Origin: Antilocapra americana
Taxonomy: Eukaryota > Chordata > Mammalia > Artiodactyla > Antilocapridae
NCBI GenBank assembly: GCA_007570785.1
Contig: ML664174.1
Span: 6,585,402 to 6,649,401, forward strand
DNA: 64,000 nucleotides
Direction of reading: 5' to 3'
Shown here: piece after piece, positions 35,200-46,711 of the stretch
Layout: each line of letters starts with the position of its first letter
How positions within the stretch are numbered: position 1 is the stretch's first letter
Program-made: the position numbers and the translations under genes
The notes under the pieces: model-generated
What the model was told of the DNA's origin: nothing
What the model saw: the letters and a program-made list of their open reading frames with translations, nothing else
The model's database searches: none

Positions 35200-36160
35200 T
35201 ATTCACTAAACACTTGATTTATCTGGTAGGTTTCTTCTTCTTTTCTTCTATTTCTAGTATGATGATTAGTATATCCCAGTCTGTTAGACAAGGTTCCTAC
35301 CCTCAATGAGCTTAGCAGGAAAGACACCATAACTGTTCATCTTACATGCCAGGTGCAAATGCAGGTCAAGACAAACATATCCCAGAATAAAATAAGTGTT
35401 ACAGTAATAGAAACAAGGGATTCTATGCAGCTCGAGTCATCTTAAAAGAATTATTTGAGTCAGAATCAAAAGTTGATTTTGATAAATAACAGGAGGGAAA
35501 GTATGCCAGGGAATTGGAGGAAAGGTGTGGGGTGTGTGGTAGAGACAGCCAGTTCAGGGAAGACCATATCAGGAGTGCTAAAAATGAAGGGAAATACAAG
35601 GTGATGTGGGGCCAAGGTGAAGAGATTATTTATAAGAATAGAACTATCTAAAAGAACTTTCTACAGAGTGGAAAGTATCTGTATCTGTGCTGTTCAATAT
35701 AGCAGTCACCAGTAACATGCAGCCACTGAGACCAAAGAAGTGAATCTTCAGTTTTATTTATTTAACCTGGGGCTACTGCTTACCATACTAGACAACACAC
35801 TATTAGAATAAAAACTCAGAACAGGCATTTTTTTCTGTTGAATAAATAAATGAACGAACAAGAGAATAAATGCTTAAATGTACACTCAAGTGACTATTCC
35901 AAAGGGTATAGTATATTAGAAAATAGTATCTTAGGAAAACGTGGGACACAAAATTGGAAAAGTAGGTTAGGGCCAGATTATAGATGACTTTGAATGCAAA
36001 CTTAAGAGTTTGAACTATATTTGAAAGATAATTCTAAAAATCAGTGACATTTTCTTAGAAAGGGAAGCATAGTAATTGTTTTAGGATAAGTAAGCTGGCA
36101 GTGGTGAGCAGCATGTACCAACAAGACAAAATCTAGAAGAAAAGATAGGCGAGTAACCTA
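35200..36160 (-). mobile_element. L2 LINE, decayed, split by a hAT element
   Basis: The plus strand reads 'caaggttcctaccctcaatg', 'cagttcagggaagaccatat' and later 'gggccagattatagatgac', the reverse complement of L2 phrases. The 35645-35802 element lies inside. Confidence 0.5.
35645..35802 (+). mobile_element. Nonautonomous hAT element, MER33-like, internally deleted
   Basis: 'aaaagaactttctacagagt', then 'atctgtgctgttcaatatag', and a final 'ccatactagacaacacac' match the element at 5762-5972 and its inverted CTGTCCAATA-type end. It is about half the length of that copy. Confidence 0.55.
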
Positions 36161-36196
36161 GGTCAGAGATTCTTAAACTTTTTTGGTTTCAAGATC

Positions 36197-36656
36197 CTAT
36201 ATTAGTTTTCTAGGCTATCGTAACAAAAGTACCACAGATGGGTGGCTTAACACAGAGAGAGGTATTCTGTCACAATTCTGGAGGCTAGAAGTCTGAAATC
36301 AAGGTACCGGCAGGGCCACACACCCTTTGAAGGTTCTAAGGGAAAATCCTTCTTTGCCACTTTCTAGCCTTGGTGCTTCTGGCAATCCCCAGTGTTCCTT
36401 GGCTTATAGCTATATCACTCCAATCTTGGCCTCTGTCTTCACAGGGCATTCTTCTCTATATATCTCCTCTGCATCTCTATATTCAAATCTTTTTCTTCCT
36501 GCTCTTATAAAGACCAGTAATTAGATTTAGGGCCTGTGGTAATCCACCATGACCTCATTTTAACTTGAATACATCTGCCAAGATTCTGTCTCCAAATAAA
36601 GGATCAGGGATTATGACGTGAACATATCTTCTTCGGGAATACTCAATTCACTTACA
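36197..36656 (-). mobile_element. MLT1-type MaLR solo LTR
   Basis: 'tattagttttctaggctatc', 'gtaccacagatgggtggctt', 'cacaattctggaggctagaa', 'gacctcattttaacttgaat' and 'tctgtctccaaataaagg' follow MLT1 in reverse orientation. Length is about 460 bp, in the range of a full LTR. No internal retroviral sequence is seen on either side, so it is a solo LTR. Confidence 0.75.
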
Positions 36657-36711
36657 GGCCCCTTAACACTCTTTAAAATGACTGTAGTTCCCAAAGAGTT
36701 TTTTCATATGT

Positions 36712-37672
36712 TGAACCAGACATGGAACAACAAACTGGTTCCAAATTGGGAAAGGAGCATATCAAGGCTGTATACCATCACTCTGCTTATTTAATTTATA
36801 TGCAGAGTATATTGTGAGAAATGCCAGGCTGGATGAAGCACAAGCTGGAATCAAGATTGCCAGGAGAAATATCAATAACCTCATATATGCAGATGACACC
36901 ACACTTATGGCAGAAAATAAAGAGGAATTAAAGAGCCACTTGATGAAAGTAAAAGATGAGAGTAAAACAGCTGGCTTAAAACTCAACATTCAGAAAAGTA
37001 AGATCATGGCATATGGTCCCTTCACTTCATGGCAAATAGATGGGGAAACAATGGAAACAGTTACAGACTTTATCTTCTTAGGCTCCAAAATCACTGCAGA
37101 TGGTAACTGCAGCCATGAAATTAAAAGATACTTGCTCCTTGGAAGAAAAGACCAACCTATGACCAACCTGGACAGCATATTAAAAAGCAGAGACATTATT
37201 TTGCTGACAAAGGTGCATATAGTCAAAGCTATTGTTTTTCCAGTAGCCATGTATGGATGTGAGAGTTAGGCCATAAAGAGAGCTAATAAGCACTGATGAA
37301 TTGATACTTCTGAGCTATGGTATTGGAGAAGACTCTTGAGAGTCCCCTGGACTACAAGGAGATCCAACCAGTCCATCCTAAAGAAAATCAGTCCTGAATA
37401 TTCATTGGAAGGACTGATGCCGAAGCTGAAGCTCCAATCCTTTGGCCACCTGATATGAAGAACTGACTCATTGGGAAAGATCCTGATGCTGGGAAAGATT
37501 GAAGGCAGGAGGATAAGAGGACAACAGAGGATGAGATGGCTGGATGGCATCACCGACTCGATGGACATGAGTTTGAGCAAGCTCCAAGAGTTGGTGATGG
37601 ACTAGGAAGCCTGGAGGGCTGCAGTCCATCGGGTCGCAAAGAGTCAGACACAACTGAGCAACTGAACTGACT
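36712..37672 (+). mobile_element. BovB, 5'-truncated, about 960 bp
   Basis: It begins in the RT at the 'aaactggttccaaattggg' segment, includes YADD, and runs to the canonical tail ('cagacacaactgagcaactg', 'aactgactgac'). It lies inside the hAT fossil and is therefore younger. Confidence 0.95.
36814..37269 (+). pseudogene. BovB RT palm/thumb with intact YADD
   Basis: An uninterrupted 151-codon frame. YADD is at residues 25-28 (36886-36897), followed by the thumb-like block (GLKLNIQKSKIMAYGP, then FLGSKITADGNCSHEIKRYLLLGRK) and the ILKSRDI block. An insertion of 3 residues (DQP) follows LLLGRK compared with other copies. Motif A and the endonuclease are absent because of 5' truncation, so no active enzyme can be made. 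Confidence 0.88.
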
Positions 37673-37755
37673 GACCATGTTAGATATTGATATCTACCAT
37701 ATTAGAAATAAAAATTAAGTGCTTAAGTATTTATCTACTCATTTATTTTATTGTA

Positions 37756-37857
37756 GTTTGTGTTCAGTCGCTAAATCGTGCCTGACTCTTTGTGACCCCA
37801 TGAACTGCAGCACACCAGGCTTCCCTATCCTTCACTATCTCCCTGAGTTTGGTCACG
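37756..37857 (-). mobile_element. BovB 3'-end fragment in the hAT fossil
   Basis: 'ttcagtcgctaaatcgtgcc', then 'gaactgcagcacaccaggc', is the antisense BovB terminus. About 100 bp remain. Confidence 0.85.
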
Positions 37858-38175
37858 TATTTTAAGACAGGAAACAAAAAAAAAAAAACACCGCATTGCC
37901 CTTTAACACATTTTTATGAACAATAAATGAATTTTCCAAAAAAAATTGTGAGAATGGCACTGTTTTGTATGTCTGTAAATCACAATCAAAGATGGTTAGA
38001 TTCTCACATCTACTTCTGCAATCTTATCGTGTATAGTTTTGGTTGAGGTACTGAAGATAATCTGGCCTCAGATATGTAGCTAGAAAAAGGAGAAATGTTT
38101 CAGTAGCTTTTATGGGTAACTGCAGATAGTCTTCCTTGACAATACATCAAAACTCAACAAGTGGTCATTTTTTAA

Positions 38176-38280
38176 AGACAAAAGCACAATGAGATATCAC
38201 CTCACACCTGCCAGATGACTATCATCATAAAGAACACAAATAACAAATGTTGGAGAGGAGGCAGAGAAATGGACAATGCT
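38176..38280 (+). mobile_element. L1 ORF2 fragment in the hAT fossil
   Basis: 'cacaatgagatatcacctca', then 'aacaaatgttggagaggagg', is a block near the 3' end of L1 ORF2. Confidence 0.75.
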
Positions 38281-38605
38281 TTGCTACTTGAACTATTATG
38301 AATAAACTCTGGGGCTCTGTTACATGAAAATCCATTGTTCTACTTTGCATTTTTAATGATTTCACAATATCATGCATTGGTCATGTGGAATACACTGGCT
38401 ACCTTTCTAGTATCAACACATTTCAAACACCATCGATTTCATCAGAAAAGTCTTCAAGTACTGGGAAGTTTTTTCCACATTTTCATTTTTGCCTGAAAGC
38501 TTAAATTTTATCACGAGCAACAGTAAAATTCTTTTTGCTCATTTGGGGAAAACTTCTGCCCAGTATCAAAGTCTTAAATAACCACAGTCTATCAGTATTT
38601 TTTTT

Positions 38606-38842
38606 TCATGGTGTTCCATGGGAAAAAAAAAGTTTAGCGCAATTCAAACAACTGCAAAAGTGCCACTCCTTGAGACAACCATTGTACCTCAGAATGCACA
38701 ATGTACAGTCAAATAGAGTCAAAATAAAACATATACTCGAAGAGCAAGATTTAATGAAATTAACAACATTAACTGATTCATTAAAGGCATTCTTAAGCAA
38801 AACTAGATTTTTTTCACAAGGGTGTGGCAGTAAAGAATACAA
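38606..38842 (-). pseudogene. hAT transposase fragment
   Basis: A 78-codon minus-strand frame without stops. Residues about 20-30 read SVNVVNFIKS, and a later LRYNGCLKEWHFCSCLNCAKLFF segment matches the region where hAT transposases have a VRWLSRG-type block. This is the part of the catalytic core before the dimerisation region. Key residues of that block are altered (NGCLKEW). It lies in the largest unbroken part of the fossil transposon. The assignment is by eye. Confidence 0.5.
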
Positions 38843-39074
38843 TGATTACTAAGAGTTTGACACTGCTGCCTTAATTTGAGTAAAGCACTACAAATTTACT
38901 CTTCACTGCTTTTTCACCATCAGTGCAAAGTCAGGACAATGAAAAAGGCAAATAATATCTTAGTACAACTATAAAAACAGTCATGACTGTGTATACCCCT
39001 GAAAGATTCCCAAGGAATGCCTCCTAATCCTGGGAGGCCCAGAACAAATTTTGAGGATCCCCTGTCTTAGGTAA

Positions 39075-39200
39075 GTGGGTCTCAACTGTGATGTGCATCA
39101 GAATCACCTGTGACCTGAAATTAATGAACCAAATCTATTTATACAGTGACAAAGCACCATTAGATGAATCCTAGGTGCACCAAAGGTTACCAACTACTGG
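39075..39200 (+). mobile_element. MER5A-like nonautonomous hAT
   Basis: 'gggtctcaactgtgatgtgc' followed by 'atcagaatcacctgtgacct', with a matching far end near 'ggttaccaactactgg'. The centre is diverged. Confidence 0.5.
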
Positions 39201-39629
39201 CTAGACAGTACAATGATAGATAAAACCCAGATAATAGAAGTGGGAATGAACAGTAGGAGACTGTCAGAAACCCTACTAAAAAACTTTACAGATTAATGAA
39301 ATGTAAGAATATGAAGAAAATCAAAATACCAAAGGTTCTTACTAATAACATTGAGAGAACAAGAGAAGTCATGCAAAGCCTATTAAGGAACTAGAGAAAT
39401 GGGAAGGAAGATGAATTATTTTTTTCCTGATCTTCTGAACTAGAATTAATTCCCTCTTCCTCTACTCTCTCATTAGATGTTATTTGTATTCTATCTTTAG
39501 ATTTTACTTTATTTTAAAAGTTTACTTTATCTCTCATTGTATTACAGTGCACTATTTGCATGTTAGACTCCCATTCAGTGGAAATTAAAACTCCTTGAGG
39601 GCCTGAATGAGCCTGGGTGTACCAGTCAT
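39201..39629. other. Unassigned spacer
   Basis: No named repeat or gene. Confidence 0.45.
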
Positions 39630-39815
39630 AAACTCTAAAATATATATGATCTTGGGAGTTACTTAATCTCTCTAGCTCCAATTTTATCATGTCTAAAATG
39701 GAAATAAAATGGTTACTTATTTTTTAGAGTAACTGTAAGGATCAAAGATAAATTTTCATAGTAACTAACATAATGCCTAACACACAGTAAAAACTCCACA
39801 AATAGCAATAATAAA
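39630..39815 (+). mobile_element. MIR SINE
   Basis: 'gatcttgggagttacttaat', then 'gagtaactgtaaggatcaaa', then 'taatgcctaacacacagtaa' follow MIR order. Confidence 0.65.
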
Positions 39816-40754
39816 ATCAATTGGCATAGTAGCATTTCCATTAAAAGTACCCTTTTCAGAGCCAAGACTTTTCTGACTGAACACAGATCTTTGGCAATTC
39901 TCACAGTAAATCATACCAGATACCATTCATCCCCAATTAATTATAGAAATGATCATCTAATTTGTGAACTGAATTATCCAATTTATCCTGACAGAGGCTC
40001 ATTAAGGCCTCTAGAAAAATGGACAAAGAAGTATAATTTAATAATCTGAGTTGTTTCTTTGGAATGCTGCATCTAATTCTGCACAAAAAGTAGAAGAAAA
40101 AAATTCTCAAATAAAATTCCCAGATAGACAGTGGATTTAATTTACTTGTGCTATCTTTAACCTTTATACAGACAGATAATTTATAATTTACAGCAGAGGG
40201 AGAAAGTTTTTTTCTCCATTCATGTAACTGAAACACACATCTGGTCTAAAAGGCAGCAGTTTGCAAGATGTACTCCCCAGGCATTAATGGGTTAATAATT
40301 TTGAAATAGAAGAGCAGTACAAAACTAGTTGAAACTGGAATGGGAGTGACGAGAGAATGGGAAGGGGTGGCCCTAGGGAAGGTAAAATGCAACTCTCAAA
40401 ACTGGCTTTCAGCCAGCACAGCTAACCTCATATCTCCGAACTTTCCAAAAATAAAATTAGGGTCTTTTTGACCACAAGTAGTAAGGACTACAGTTTTAGG
40501 TTTCATCTAAAAATAACTATAAAAACAACCAAAAAAAAAATCATACATCAGTCAAAGTGTGATGAGAATTTTTTAAACTCTGTACCATGACCAGATAAAA
40601 GCTGTTTCTATAACAACCAAAAACAGTGCCTATCCCCGACTCCATTATTTCTAAATGGCATGCTTGGAAGAGGTTGTAACTTCTTAGAGAAAAAACCAGA
40701 ATGTCATAGTAGGATGCTTTAATTTGTAAGTAACAAAGACTCGTTTCAAAGTGG
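39816..40754. other. Unassigned spacer
   Basis: No named repeat. Minus-strand open frames of 99 and 85 codons (39937-40236, 40541-40798) have no domain. Confidence 0.5.
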
Positions 40755-40930
40755 CTTAAAATAACACTTCTCCAGTTTTTTGTGTGTATATGAATCATCT
40801 GGATAGCCTATTAAAATGGAGTTCTGATTCAGCAGGACTAGAGTCGGCCCTGAAATTTCTTATTTCCAACAAGCTCACAGGTGATGCTAATGCCATCAGT
40901 TCACAGACCACCATTTCCATACCAGAGACT
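40755..40930 (+). mobile_element. MER5A-like nonautonomous hAT
   Basis: 'gaatcatctggatagcctat', 'gagttctgattcagcaggac' and 'aacaagctcacaggtgatgc' are MER5A core phrases in sense order. Confidence 0.7.
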
Positions 40931-41358
40931 TAAACCACAAAGAAATATATGGATTAATACTTCTGGAGACCCAGAGATAAGACTATTCAACAATGTGATC
41001 AAGACCCCATAGCTTTTCTCTCTCTCTGAGATACCATCCAAAATGTCAGCTTCATCCTAAAGTTGGCTCCACCTTTTGGGGTACAGTATGGATGACAATA
41101 GTAATCAGAACTATTAATACATGATTTCCTTGATTACATTCCACAGAAGATAGAGTGGCTTCCCATGGATGTCTTATAAGAGCAAGGAATACTAGCCCTA
41201 AAGCTTAAAACACTTTCCTATTTGCCAGGATTAGGTCATCTGTTCATGCCTGAACCATCAAGCAGCAAAGTAACCCTGGATCAACCAGGTCCACCCTTGA
41301 ACTGAGGGTGGAATCAGCTTTCCTGATGCTTACTGGTTACATGGGAGTAGGGGAATCC

Positions 41359-41584
41359 CACAGCTTCCCTGGTGGCTCAGATGGTAAAGTGTCTGCCTGC
41401 AATGTGGGAGACCTGGGTTCAATCCCTGGGTTGGGAAGATCCCTTGGAGAAGGAAATGGCAACCCACTCCAGTACTCTTGCCTGGAAAATTCCATGGGTG
41501 GAGGAGCCTGGTAGGCTACAGTCCATGAGGTTGCAGAGTCGGACATGACTGAGCAACTTCACTTTCACTTTCTTCTTCACTTTC
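41359..41584 (+). mobile_element. Bov-tA SINE with 10-bp TSD and CTTTCA tail
   Basis: Full-length sense copy with A box TGGCTCAGATG at 41373-41383 and B box GGTTCAATCC at 41416-41425. AGGGGAATCC at 41349-41358 and 41585-41594 bounds it. The tail carries CTTTCA-like repeats from about 41558, typical of BovB-mobilised SINEs rather than a poly-A. Confidence 0.96.
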
Positions 41585-42568
41585 AGGGGAATCCTGGAAA
41601 AACTCATGGGTCCATTAGGAGGGAAGAAAGAAGAACGGATGCTTAGTAGACTATAAATAACATCCAAGATAAATATTTTCTTCCCTCATCCCATCAATGT
41701 TTCAATGCTATCATTTGGTTCTGAATTCACTGCATCAACTTTTCTAGCTGTTAGAAATTTCATTATATTGGGACATCTTTAAAATCTTTACTGTCTTCTA
41801 TAAGATGGCTTGCAAAGCTCTTTCATCTATTAGAATTCATATTAGAGTGTAACTAAAAATAATTTCAAAATACTCATCAATCTAAAATGACAAAGAAGCT
41901 TTTTATTTCAAAATGTGTAAAGCAAGATGCATAATAATAATAATAATGGCAACAGGATATATAGTAGCCTAGCAGCAAAGTAGGAAATAAATTCATAATA
42001 TGGGATATATGTAAGAATAAATGAATAACGAAATGTGGGCTTTGTTTTGAATCTATCAATCTTTCCATGGAAGCAAGATTTCCTCCTAGGGTAAATTATA
42101 TGATATGTACACTATAGCTCAAAAAACTGTTTTTAAAAAACAAACAACAAAACACTTCCCTCTAAAAATACAGAGCAACAACTTGTGGAGACAACTGTCT
42201 AAAAAAAGACTTAGTCACATATGTCACAAATGTCAAACATCTACTATTTAGATTAAACAAAAATCAGCCACAGAAACTGCGTCAGAGGTCTCTGGAAGCA
42301 ATACCAAAAATGCAGTTTGTGTGATCTGACCTGCAGTGTTGCTCTACCTGACAGAACTTCTGGACTCAGGAAACGTAACATTCCCTGGAAGAAACACTCT
42401 TTCCTAATAAAAAGAAAGCACAGGTCAGAGTCAACTATATAGGCTCAGAGTTTGCACAACAGTTGCTCCTAACAAAAACTTGGCAAACATCTCAGTCATA
42501 ACATACTAACGGATGAGACAGTTTTTTAAAATACTAAAGCTAAAGGAATGTGATCATTTTACAGGTTT
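41585..42568. other. Unassigned spacer with a (TAA)n tract
   Basis: A (TAA)6 run lies at 41930-41947. No named repeat or gene otherwise. Confidence 0.5.
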
Positions 42569-43054
42569 AGTTCAGTTCAGTCACTCAGTCGTGTCCGACT
42601 CTTTGCAACCCCATGAATCGCAGCAACGCCAGGCCTCCCTGTCCATCACCAACTCCCGCAGTCTACTCAAACCCATATCCATTGAGTTGGTGATGCCACC
42701 CAGCCATCTCATCCTCTGTCGTCCCCTTCTCCTCGTGCCCCCAATCCTTCCCAACGTTAGGGTCTTTTCCAATGAGTCAACTCTTCTCATGACGTGGCCA
42801 AAGTATTGGAGTTTCAGTTTCAACATCAGTCCTTCCAATGAACACCCAGGACTGATCTCCTTTAGGATGAACTGGTTGGATCTCCTTGCAGCCCAAGGAA
42901 CTCTCAAGAATCTTCTCCAACACCATAGTTCAAAAGCATCAATTCTTCGGCACTCAGCTTTCTTCACTATCCAACTCTCACATCCATACATGACTACTGG
43001 AAAAACCATAGCCTTGACTAGACGGACGTTTGTTGGCAATGTAATGTCTCTGCT
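42569..43054 (-). mobile_element. BovB 3' end, about 490 bp, well preserved
   Basis: The antisense copy starts at 'agttcagttcagtcactcag' and ends upstream of the ILKSRDI block. The minus-strand frame at 42581-43168 is open throughout the element and into the 5' flank, making a 195-codon chimeric frame. One extra base near 42625 moves the last codons out of the usual frame. Confidence 0.94.
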
Positions 43055-43274
43055 CACTGTTTTAAAAATGATTCTATCTTGTATTCGACACTGACATAAA
43101 GGAAGAACCATTAATTCAAAATCAGACCTACAATGCACAATACAGATTATTACATACATACTATACAAGGCTATCTTCAGATGTGGCTCAATAACTTGAA
43201 GTCTAATTGGTACCTAATTCGAGTCACTACATAAATCTGGCACTACACAAATCTAGTATGCAAAAGTTAAAGGG

Positions 43275-43560
43275 TATTATTATTCACAATAGCCAAAAAA
43301 AGATACAGAAACAACTTAAGTGTCAACCAATGAATATTATTCAGTTATAAGAAAGAGGGAATTTCTGCCATATGTGATAACATGGATGAACCTGGAGAAC
43401 ATTATGCTAAGTAAAATAAGGCAGATACAGAAAGACAAATACTGAATGGTTTCACTTATACATGGAATCTTAAAAAAAAATCTCAAACTCTAAGAAACAA
43501 AGTAGAATGGTGGTTAGCAGGAACTGGAGTGGGGGAAATGACAAACAGTGGTCAAACAGT
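43275..43560 (+). mobile_element. L1M 3' region
   Basis: 'attcacaatagccaaaaaaa', 'aacatggatgaacctggaga', 'acagaaagacaaatactgaa' and 'gaactggagtgggggaaatg' are L1 3'-UTR phrases. It is similar to 16085-16777 but better kept. Confidence 0.85.
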
Positions 43561-43937
43561 ACAAGCCTTTGACAAGTTCTGGCTATCAAACTACTTACAA
43601 AAATTAAAAAAAAAAAATGTCTTTCTGGCCCCCATGGATCTCCTTAATCTAGTTGTTACCTTCCCTTTAACTAATTTCCTACCCTCAATAAAAACTCCAA
43701 GTAAGATGATTAAGAAGTTCTAAAAAAAAAAAAAAACTTAACATTTTTTTTGCTTTGATGTATTTGCTCATTCCACTTGTAATACTTGAATTGCTTCCCT
43801 AATTCTATCTGTCCAAATTTTACTTATCTAGACCAAGATCCATCTCTCCATTTAAGTCAGCCCTAACAAGCTCTCCAGGTGATTTCCATGCACACTCAGT
43901 ATTGACAACCATGAGATTTCCGGATTTTGAAAATCGA

Positions 43938-44101
43938 GGGACTTTCCTGTCAGTCCAGTGGCTAAGCCTCTGTGCTCCCAATGCAGGGGCCTGGGTTCAA
44001 TCCCTGGTCAGGAAACTAGATCCCACATGCTGCAACTAAGAGTTTGCATGCCACAACTAAGACCTGGCACAGCCAAATAAATAAATTACAAAAAAAAAAA
44101 A
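43938..44101 (+). mobile_element. CHR SINE, short form
   Basis: Head 'gggactttcctgtcagtcca', B-box region 'gggttcaatccctggtcagg', body 'ctgcaactaagagtttgc' and a poly-A tail of about 12. Confidence 0.93.
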
Positions 44102-44143
44102 CCTCTCTACAGCAATTTTAAATAAATAGGCGATTTTTTTGCC

Positions 44144-44354
44144 TCAAATTGGAAAAGACCCTGATTCTGGGAAAGACTGAAGGCAAGAGGAAAAGGGGAT
44201 GACAGAGGATGAGATGGCTGGATGATATCACCAACTCGATGGACACGAGTCTGAGCAAGCACAGGAGTTGGTGATAGACAGGGAAGCCTGGTGTGCTGCA
44301 GTCCATGTGGTTGCAAAGAGTGGGACATGCCTGGGCAACTAAACTGACTGAAGA
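44144..44354 (+). mobile_element. BovB 3' end, about 210 bp
   Basis: Sense copy from 'attggaaaagaccctgattc' to 'gcaactaaactgactgaag'. Overlapping minus-strand frames of 93 and 124 codons are antisense shadows. Confidence 0.92.
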
Positions 44355-44554
44355 AAAAGTCTGAAAGCAGATAGTCCAGAGTTGACATCCAATGATGTTA
44401 ACATTCTTAGAATACTGGTTTGTCACATCATAAGCACAAGATGGTTGCTGCTTTGTTAAGTCAGGAAAAAGGGACAAGTAACAAAGAACCATGCAGAAAT
44501 ATCACTTCTCTTTTATCTGGAAAGTATTATAAAAGCTTTCTTGTAAGCTTCCCC

Positions 44555-45000
44555 TTCACTATGCTGGGGTAAACTTTATTTTTCAAAAATGGCCACACCA
44601 ACAAACTTATCCCAGCCCACATGTACTTTTTACAACGTGATAGGTACTTCTCCAACTGAGAGGTCATATTCTCTCCCTTTGAATCTGGGAGGGGAACTTA
44701 TGATAGTTTTGACCAACAGAGTACAGCAGAAGTGATGCTATGTGACTTCTGAGGCAACATCATAAAAAGAATACAGCTTCCATGTGGGGCTCTCTCTTTT
44801 GGGGAACTCTTAGAACCCAGAAAGCATGCTGAGACCACGTGTGAATGTTCTAGCTAGGTCCCCATCAGACACAGGCATTAACTGTCAAACAGTACAAAGG
44901 AGCCTTTTCATACAATTCCAGCCTACAGTCTTGGAGTCTTCTAGCTACAGCTACAAGTTTTAAGTCACTACATTCTGGAATAGTTTAAACATCAATAGAA
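44555..45000 (+). mobile_element. LTR-type repeat, family unassigned
   Basis: 'gtacagcagaagtgatgcta', then 'tgtgacttctgaggcaacat', with a terminal 'caagttttaagtcactacat' block, resembles an old MaLR/ERVL LTR. There is no internal retroviral coding sequence. Confidence 0.35.
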
Positions 45001-45105
45001 AACTAAAAATACTATGATTGGGCAGAACTAGGTCACATGACCACCTTCCCCTGCAAAGAACCTGGGCAATGAGGTAACATGATTGCCATGAACTTAACTA
45101 AGGTG

Positions 45106-45236
45106 CCCTGGAGAAGGAGATGGCAGCCCACTCCAATGTTCTTGCCCAGAAAATCCTATGGACGGAGGAAGCTGGCAGGCTAAAGTCCATGGGGTCAGAA
45201 GAGTCAGACACGACTGAGTGACTAACACTAACACTA
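45106..45236 (+). mobile_element. Bov-A monomer (Bov-tA/A2 3' part)
   Basis: From 'ccctggagaaggagatggca' to 'gactgagtgactaacactaa' with a short CTAACA tail. CTAAGGTG at 45098-45105 and 45237-45244 is a short possible TSD. Confidence 0.88.
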
Positions 45237-45244
45237 GCTAAGGT

Positions 45245-46234
45245 GAGGACACTGCTACCTTAATTGGGGTCTATTAACAATGGGAAGATGGAAATGAGGA
45301 CTAGGTAGGCAACTAACAGTATCTGCCACAACCACTTGGTTATCAATCATTACCTACTACCTTATATCACATTGATCTTTTCTCAAATATATGTCTTACA
45401 TCCACTAGTAGAATATGAGTCCTGGAGACAAAGATTATTTCATTACAAAATGCCTTAAATGTTAATTACCTTAAAACTATCAGCTATTTAAATTCTGAAA
45501 GGAAATATTTATATTATACTTGGTAAGAACTTCTAGGTCCCAGAAACTGTGAGGTTCTGAAACAAATGCACAGAAAAGATTTAATAATTTTTTCTTCAGC
45601 TTTTTTCAGAATAATTTCCCTGAGAAATATGGTGCAACTGAACAATGAAATAAGCTTTGACATGCCCTGCATACAGACAAATATCAACTGATCCCAGAGT
45701 TAGACTGAGTCATCAGAATGGTGTCTGGAAATCCTGCACAAAGCTGAGCGATACAGGCACTAGTCCAGCCCTTTATAAACACTGATGCAGGCTAATTAAC
45801 AATTGCAGGGTACTTTGTAAAGATAAAGGGATAACCGTTTATTTTTAAATAATCACAGTGATTTAGCAGAAAATGATAAACTTACTATTAGTGCAACAGG
45901 AACCTTGTTGTAGTTTCTAGAAATAACACTAGCTCACAAGTACTCCTGACCACTCATAATTTCACTGATCATCTACCTCTATTTCTTTAAATAATAATAG
46001 TAATATAGAAATCATATGCTATTGAAATTTAACTTAAAATCAACTTTAACAATAGTCAGAAAACATTCTAAAACTTTTAGTTAAACAGAAATGTATTATC
46101 TGAATTTTAAAAACCCTGATTTATCATTCAAATAACTAAAACTGAAAATAGCCACTTCAGTTGGTTATGAAAATATCAATTAATATTCACACAGTGCTTT
46201 AGAATTTAGTCCTTTCATAGATAGGTAGATCTTC
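45245..46234. other. Unassigned spacer
   Basis: No named repeat or gene is supported. Confidence 0.5.
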
Positions 46235-46711
46235 TTTTTTTTTTCTCTCTCTTTTATTTATTTATTTTTTTTCTTTACATTATCATGTTGGTTTTGCCAT
46301 ACATTGACATGAATCCGCCATGGGTATACATGTGTTCCCCTTCCAGAACCCCTCTCCCACCTCCCTCCCAATTCCATCCCTCTGGGTCATCCCGATGCAC
46401 CAGCCCTGAGCACCCTGTGTCATGCATCAAACCTGGGCTGGCGATTCATTTCATATGTGATAATTTACACGTTCCAATGCCGTTCTCCCATATCATCCCA
46501 CCCTTGACCTCTCCCATAGAGTCCAAAAGACTGTTCTATACATCTGCGTCTCTTTTGCTGTCTCACATACAGGGTTATCGTTACCATCTTTCTAAATTCC
46601 ATATATATGCATTGGTATACTGTACTGTTGTTTTTCCTCCTGGCTTACTTCAATCTGTATAATAGGCTCCAGTTTCATCCACCTCAGTAGAACTGATTAA
46701 AATGTATTCTT
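46235..46711 (-). mobile_element. L1_BT 3' end, about 480 bp
   Basis: The antisense copy starts in a T-rich tail, then 'ttggttttgccatacattga', 'caccagccctgagcaccctg', 'ccatatatatgcattggtat' and 'ataggctccagtttcatcca'. It stops at 'gaactgattaaaatgtattc', before the ORF2 end. Confidence 0.93.

Larger units (their letters stand above)
36165..39065 (-). mobile_element. Fossil hAT (Charlie-like) DNA transposon, in pieces
   Basis: Pieces in order: 36165-36196 ('gattcttaaacttttttggt'), 36657-36711 ('cccttaacactctttaaaat'), 37673-37755 ('tctaccatattagaaataaa'), 37858-38175, and 38281-39065 ('aaaaaggcaaataatatctt', 'ccctgaaagattcccaagga'). Between them sit an MLT1 LTR, a BovB, a BovB 3' end and an L1 piece. 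A minus-strand open frame at 38606-38842 looks like hAT transposase, which sets the orientation. The family name is from memory. Confidence 0.55.

Noticed and set aside
36197..36656. Full endogenous retrovirus
   Set aside because: Only one LTR is present, and hAT transposon sequence continues on both sides, so there is no proviral interior.
46285..46662. 125-codon plus-strand open frame
   Set aside because: It is the antisense of an L1_BT 3' UTR; the same frame type appears in other copies of the repeat.
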